NCBI RefSeq assembly: GCF_900103285.1
Contig: NZ_FNGS01000011.1
Location: 156,540-220,539, forward strand
Direction of reading: 5' to 3'
Source: Siphonobacter aquaeclarae
GTDB taxonomy: Bacteria > Bacteroidota > Bacteroidia > Cytophagales > Spirosomataceae
DNA length: 64,000 nt
A program made the translations under genes and the position numbers. The notes beneath the pieces were generated by a model. That model did no database searches, had not been told where the DNA came from, and worked only from the letters and a program-made list of their open reading frames with translations. Below, one piece after another: positions 62,016 through 64,000 of the stretch (its first letter is position 1; every line of letters begins with the position of its first letter).

Positions 62016-62321
62016 TCAGACGGCATTCGCTGTGAGCGTCGATTCCAACTGAACCAGTGTCTGGGCATCGGTCAGCCCTTCGTGCCGCCAGATTTCCTGT
62101 CCGTGCCGGAGGCCGAGGACGGTCGGGTTGGAATGAATCTGAAAGCGCTGATACAGTTCATCCTCGCTTCCGCAGGCTACGCGCAGCAGGCGGGCTTCCT
62201 TCGGATGCTGGCTGACAAACCGTTCCAGAATACGTTCTGACTGGCTGACGGCGGGACTGTATTGCTGAAACACAAGCATCAGAATACACTCGTCGCTCTG
62301 AAGAAATTCTTCCAACGTCAT
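62016..62321 (-). CDS. thioredoxin-like protein lacking the CxxC motif
   Basis: This 101-aa protein has the length and late cis-proline segment of thioredoxins (RFQIHSNPTVLGLRHGQEIWRHEGLTDAQTL). The redox-site region reads LVFQQYSPAVSQSERIL, so both active-site cysteines are missing. It cannot carry out normal disulfide exchange. It may bind partners or act as a chaperone-like adapter. It is encoded 61 bp upstream of the GH3-family gene on the same strand and may belong to that operon. Confidence 0.75.
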   Translation of the reverse strand: MTLEEFLQSDECILMLVFQQYSPAVSQSERILERFVSQHPKEARLLRVACGSEDELYQRFQIHSNPTVLGLRHGQEIWRHEGLTDAQTLVQLESTLTANAV

Positions 62322-62723
62322 GATAATCGGGTTAAGATTCGGTGAAACTCAGGTCATGACACGCTACTCAACAGGCTAACCGTCAGAAAATCAGGCAATA
62401 GATTGTCTATTTTCTCAACAAAGCGCACCCGGCATATACGTCGGGCCGAACGTCCAATCAGCAATCGGGGGAAAAAGGGGTAATGTCGTTCAGAGGAAAG
62501 CTCTACTCATTTTCTCAACACGCGGGATTCGGTTACTAATTAACAAAATACGGTGCTCGTCTTCAAGGGTTTAGGGATATTTTTTAGCATGTTTCCGGGA
62601 TTTTTTTTCGTTCTTTTCGGAATGCCGCCGAAAAGGGAACCCTCCAGACGCGGATTCTCTGGAAGGATTACGACCTGTAAACACGTTCGCCGGCAAAAGA
62701 TTTCCCCGGAAGACCGGAAATCC
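62322..62723. other. 402-bp intergenic region upstream of pdhB
   Basis: No convincing gene is visible. An in-frame extension of pdhB from 62553 gives a basic, non-family N-terminus and is rejected. The words ATTTTCTCAACA occur at about 62410 and 62512. The region holds promoters in both directions. Confidence 0.45.
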
Positions 62724-62753
62724 TTGTCTATTCCTGATCCGTGGCTAATTTTG
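62724..62753 (+). promoter_or_regulatory. pdhB promoter
   Basis: TTG (62724-62726), a 19-nt spacer and TAATTTTG (62746-62753) match the Bacteroidota consensus. The predicted start near 62760 gives a leader of about 45 nt before ATG 62805. Confidence 0.65.
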
Positions 62754-62804
62754 GAAGTCTTTACGAAGACGCTCAAGCAGGACATTACGACAGATACTCT
62801 GAAC

Positions 62805-63788
62805 ATGAGAGAATTGCAATTTCGGGAGGCGCTCCGCGAAGCCATGAGTGAGGAAATGCGGCGCGATCCCCGCGTTTTTTTGATGGGCGAAGAAGTCGCT
62901 GAATACAACGGTGCCTATAAAGTATCCCAGGGGATGCTGGACGAATTTGGTCCTGAACGCGTTATCGATACGCCGATTGCAGAGCTTGGCTTTGCGGGTA
63001 TCGGCGTAGGGGCAGCCGCAAACGGGCTCCGTCCGATCGTTGAATTCATGACGTTCAACTTCTCGCTCGTCGCGATCGACCAGGTCATCAACTCTGCCGC
63101 CAAGATGTATGAAATGTCAGGCGGACAGTACAATGTACCCATCGTTTTCCGCGGACCCACCGGCAATGCCGGCCAGCTGGCCGCCCAGCACTCGTCCAAC
63201 TTCGAGAGCTGGTATGCCAACACGCCTGGTCTCAAAGTCGTGATTCCTTCGAATCCCGCCGATGCCAAAGGGCTGATGAAGGCGTCTATCCGCGACGACG
63301 ATCCGGTTATTTTCATGGAGTCGGAACAGATGTATGGCGACAAGGGCCTCGTTCCCGATGGCGAATACCTCATTCCGCTGGGCCTGGCAGATGTCAAGCG
63401 CCAGGGAACGGACGTAACCCTCGTCAGCTTCGGAAAAGTTATCCCCCGCATCGTGGTACCGGCTATTGAAGAACTCGCCAAGGAAGGTATTTCGGTAGAA
63501 CTGGTAGACCTCCGCACGGTTCGCCCGATCGATTATGCAACGGTGGTTAATTCTGTAAAGAAAACCAACCGCCTCGTGATCGTGGAAGAAGCCGCTCCGC
63601 TGGCCTCTATTTCTTCGGAAGTAGCCTACCACGTACAACGGTATGCATTTGACTACCTTGATGCTCCTGTTGGCCGCGTAACCAGCCGGGACGTTCCCCT
63701 GCCGTATGCGCCGACGCTGATCGAAGAGGTACTCCCGAGCCCGAAGCGCGTAGTGGACGCCGTTAAGGCCGTTCTGTACCGTCGCTAG
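62805..63788 (+). CDS. pdhB: pyruvate dehydrogenase E1 component, beta subunit
   Basis: This 327-aa protein is read from ATG 62805 (MRELQFREALREAMSEEMRRD). It contains the E1-beta segments VFLMGEEVAEYNGAYKVSQG, TPIAELGFAGIGVGAA, VVIPSNPADAKGLM and LRTVRPIDYATV. The Glu of GEEVAEY contacts thiamine diphosphate. With the alpha subunit it decarboxylates pyruvate to feed acetyl-CoA synthesis. The alpha-subunit gene is not adjacent upstream; downstream genes are outside the window. A terminator follows 20 bp after the stop. Confidence 0.96.
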   Translation: MRELQFREALREAMSEEMRRDPRVFLMGEEVAEYNGAYKVSQGMLDEFGPERVIDTPIAELGFAGIGVGAAANGLRPIVEFMTFNFSLVAIDQVINSAAKMYEMSGGQYNVPIVFRGPTGNAGQLAAQHSSNFESWYANTPGLKVVIPSNPADAKGLMKASIRDDDPVIFMESEQMYGDKGLVPDGEYLIPLGLADVKRQGTDVTLVSFGKVIPRIVVPAIEELAKEGISVELVDLRTVRPIDYATVVNSVKKTNRLVIVEEAAPLASISSEVAYHVQRYAFDYLDAPVGRVTSRDVPLPYAPTLIEEVLPSPKRVVDAVKAVLYRR

Positions 63789-63808
63789 GACCGGGATCAT
63801 ATTCATCT

Positions 63809-63845
63809 AAAAGGCTGCTTCCTGACGGGGGCAGCCTTTTTGTTG
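63809..63845 (+). terminator. terminator after pdhB
   Basis: AAAAGGCTGC (63809-63818) pairs with GCAGCCTTTT (63831-63840), with further T after it (TGTTG) and a 12-nt loop. Confidence 0.85.
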
Positions 63846-63859
63846 TTTATGGATTTCTA

Positions 63860-63950
63860 TTTCTCACAGAAAACACAGAATTCACAGAAATAATAGGCAA
63901 GACTAAAACGGTATGTACCCTTCTGTGAAGTCTGTGTTTTCTGTGAGAAA
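63860..63950. repeat. family B inverted repeat, second copy
   Basis: TTTCTCACAGAAAACACAG (from 63860, arm to 63889) pairs with 63921-63950 with one mismatch over 30 bp. The words match those at 7673-7745, including the following AATAAAAAATCA. TCTCACAG at 63993-64000 begins another copy that continues past the window edge. Confidence 0.85.
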
Positions 63951-64000
63951 TAAAAAATCAGTTATGTACCGATCTATACTTCAGGTTTATTGTCTCACAG

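Noticed and set aside
62553..62804. N-terminal extension of pdhB
   Set aside because: The extra 84 codons are basic and low in protein character, and a consensus promoter lies inside them, which fixes the start at 62805.

Overview
The window looks like chromosome of a Bacteroidota bacterium, most likely order Cytophagales (Spirosoma/Dyadobacter-type); the genus is a guess. The evidence is a SusC/SusD pair with an ECF sigma factor and FecR-type anti-sigma factor, a long SecA (1125 aa) without the C-terminal zinc motif, a GldE-like CNNM protein, a GH3-family adenylating enzyme, a CcmE with Cys in place of His, several Bacteroidota-style promoters (TTG, 19-20 nt, TAnnTTTG), almost no Shine-Dalgarno sites, and GC content slightly above 50 percent. 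No tRNA, rRNA, CRISPR array, transposase or phage gene was recognised, so most of the window reads as core chromosome.

Layout. 1-4.0 kb: the tail of a TraB/GumN protein, an ECF sigma factor with a membrane partner, then a secreted metacaspase followed by a lipoprotein gene that an in-frame TGA appears to split. 4.0-7.6 kb: an outer-membrane barrel protein, queG, and grpE-dnaJ. 7.8-11.3 kb: alpha-galactosidase (GH36), a YciI-like protein and an unknown protein. 11.3-16 kb: a repeat array, secA and an unknown membrane-anchored protein. 16-22.6 kb: a KAS III-type enzyme, two adjacent DUF3857/transglutaminase-like proteins (one with an intact triad, one degenerate) and alkaline phosphatase. 22.6-29.6 kb: acyl-CoA dehydrogenase, cytidine deaminase, an alpha-L-rhamnosidase-like GH106 protein, ROK kinase and SDR. 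29.7-34.8 kb: a barrel protein with mlaE-mlaF-VOC, then a YceI-MarR pair and a MOSC protein. 34.8-41.4 kb: a complete sigma/FecR/SusC/SusD unit. 41.7-44.2 kb: membrane proteins including GldE. 44.3-49.1 kb: cytochrome c maturation genes ccmB-C-D-E-F without ccmA. 49.3-51.7 kb: feoAB behind a probable metal-repressor operator. 52.4-62 kb: a signalling cluster meeting an isoprenoid/GH3 operon. 62-64 kb: a thioredoxin-like protein without the CxxC, then pdhB.

The best candidate for an undescribed system is 52.4-58.9 kb. A membrane histidine kinase, a single-domain response regulator, a response regulator fused to a class III nucleotide cyclase, and an HD-domain phosphohydrolase overlap in one operon. 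They converge (18 bp overlap) on a 1054-aa protein built from a nucleotide-transporter-like membrane domain, HEAT-like repeats and a cyclic-nucleotide-binding domain with intact ligand residues. Signal input, cyclic nucleotide synthesis, possible breakdown and a reader therefore all sit side by side.

The second theme is intergenic DNA. At least three families of short-period repeats share a 7-nt period and are often arranged as palindromes at gene ends, some nested around terminators; a fourth has a 9-nt period. A palindromic operator (TATGCnnGCATA core) is shared by the leaders of the KAS III-type gene and the acyl-CoA dehydrogenase gene and suggests a local lipid regulon.
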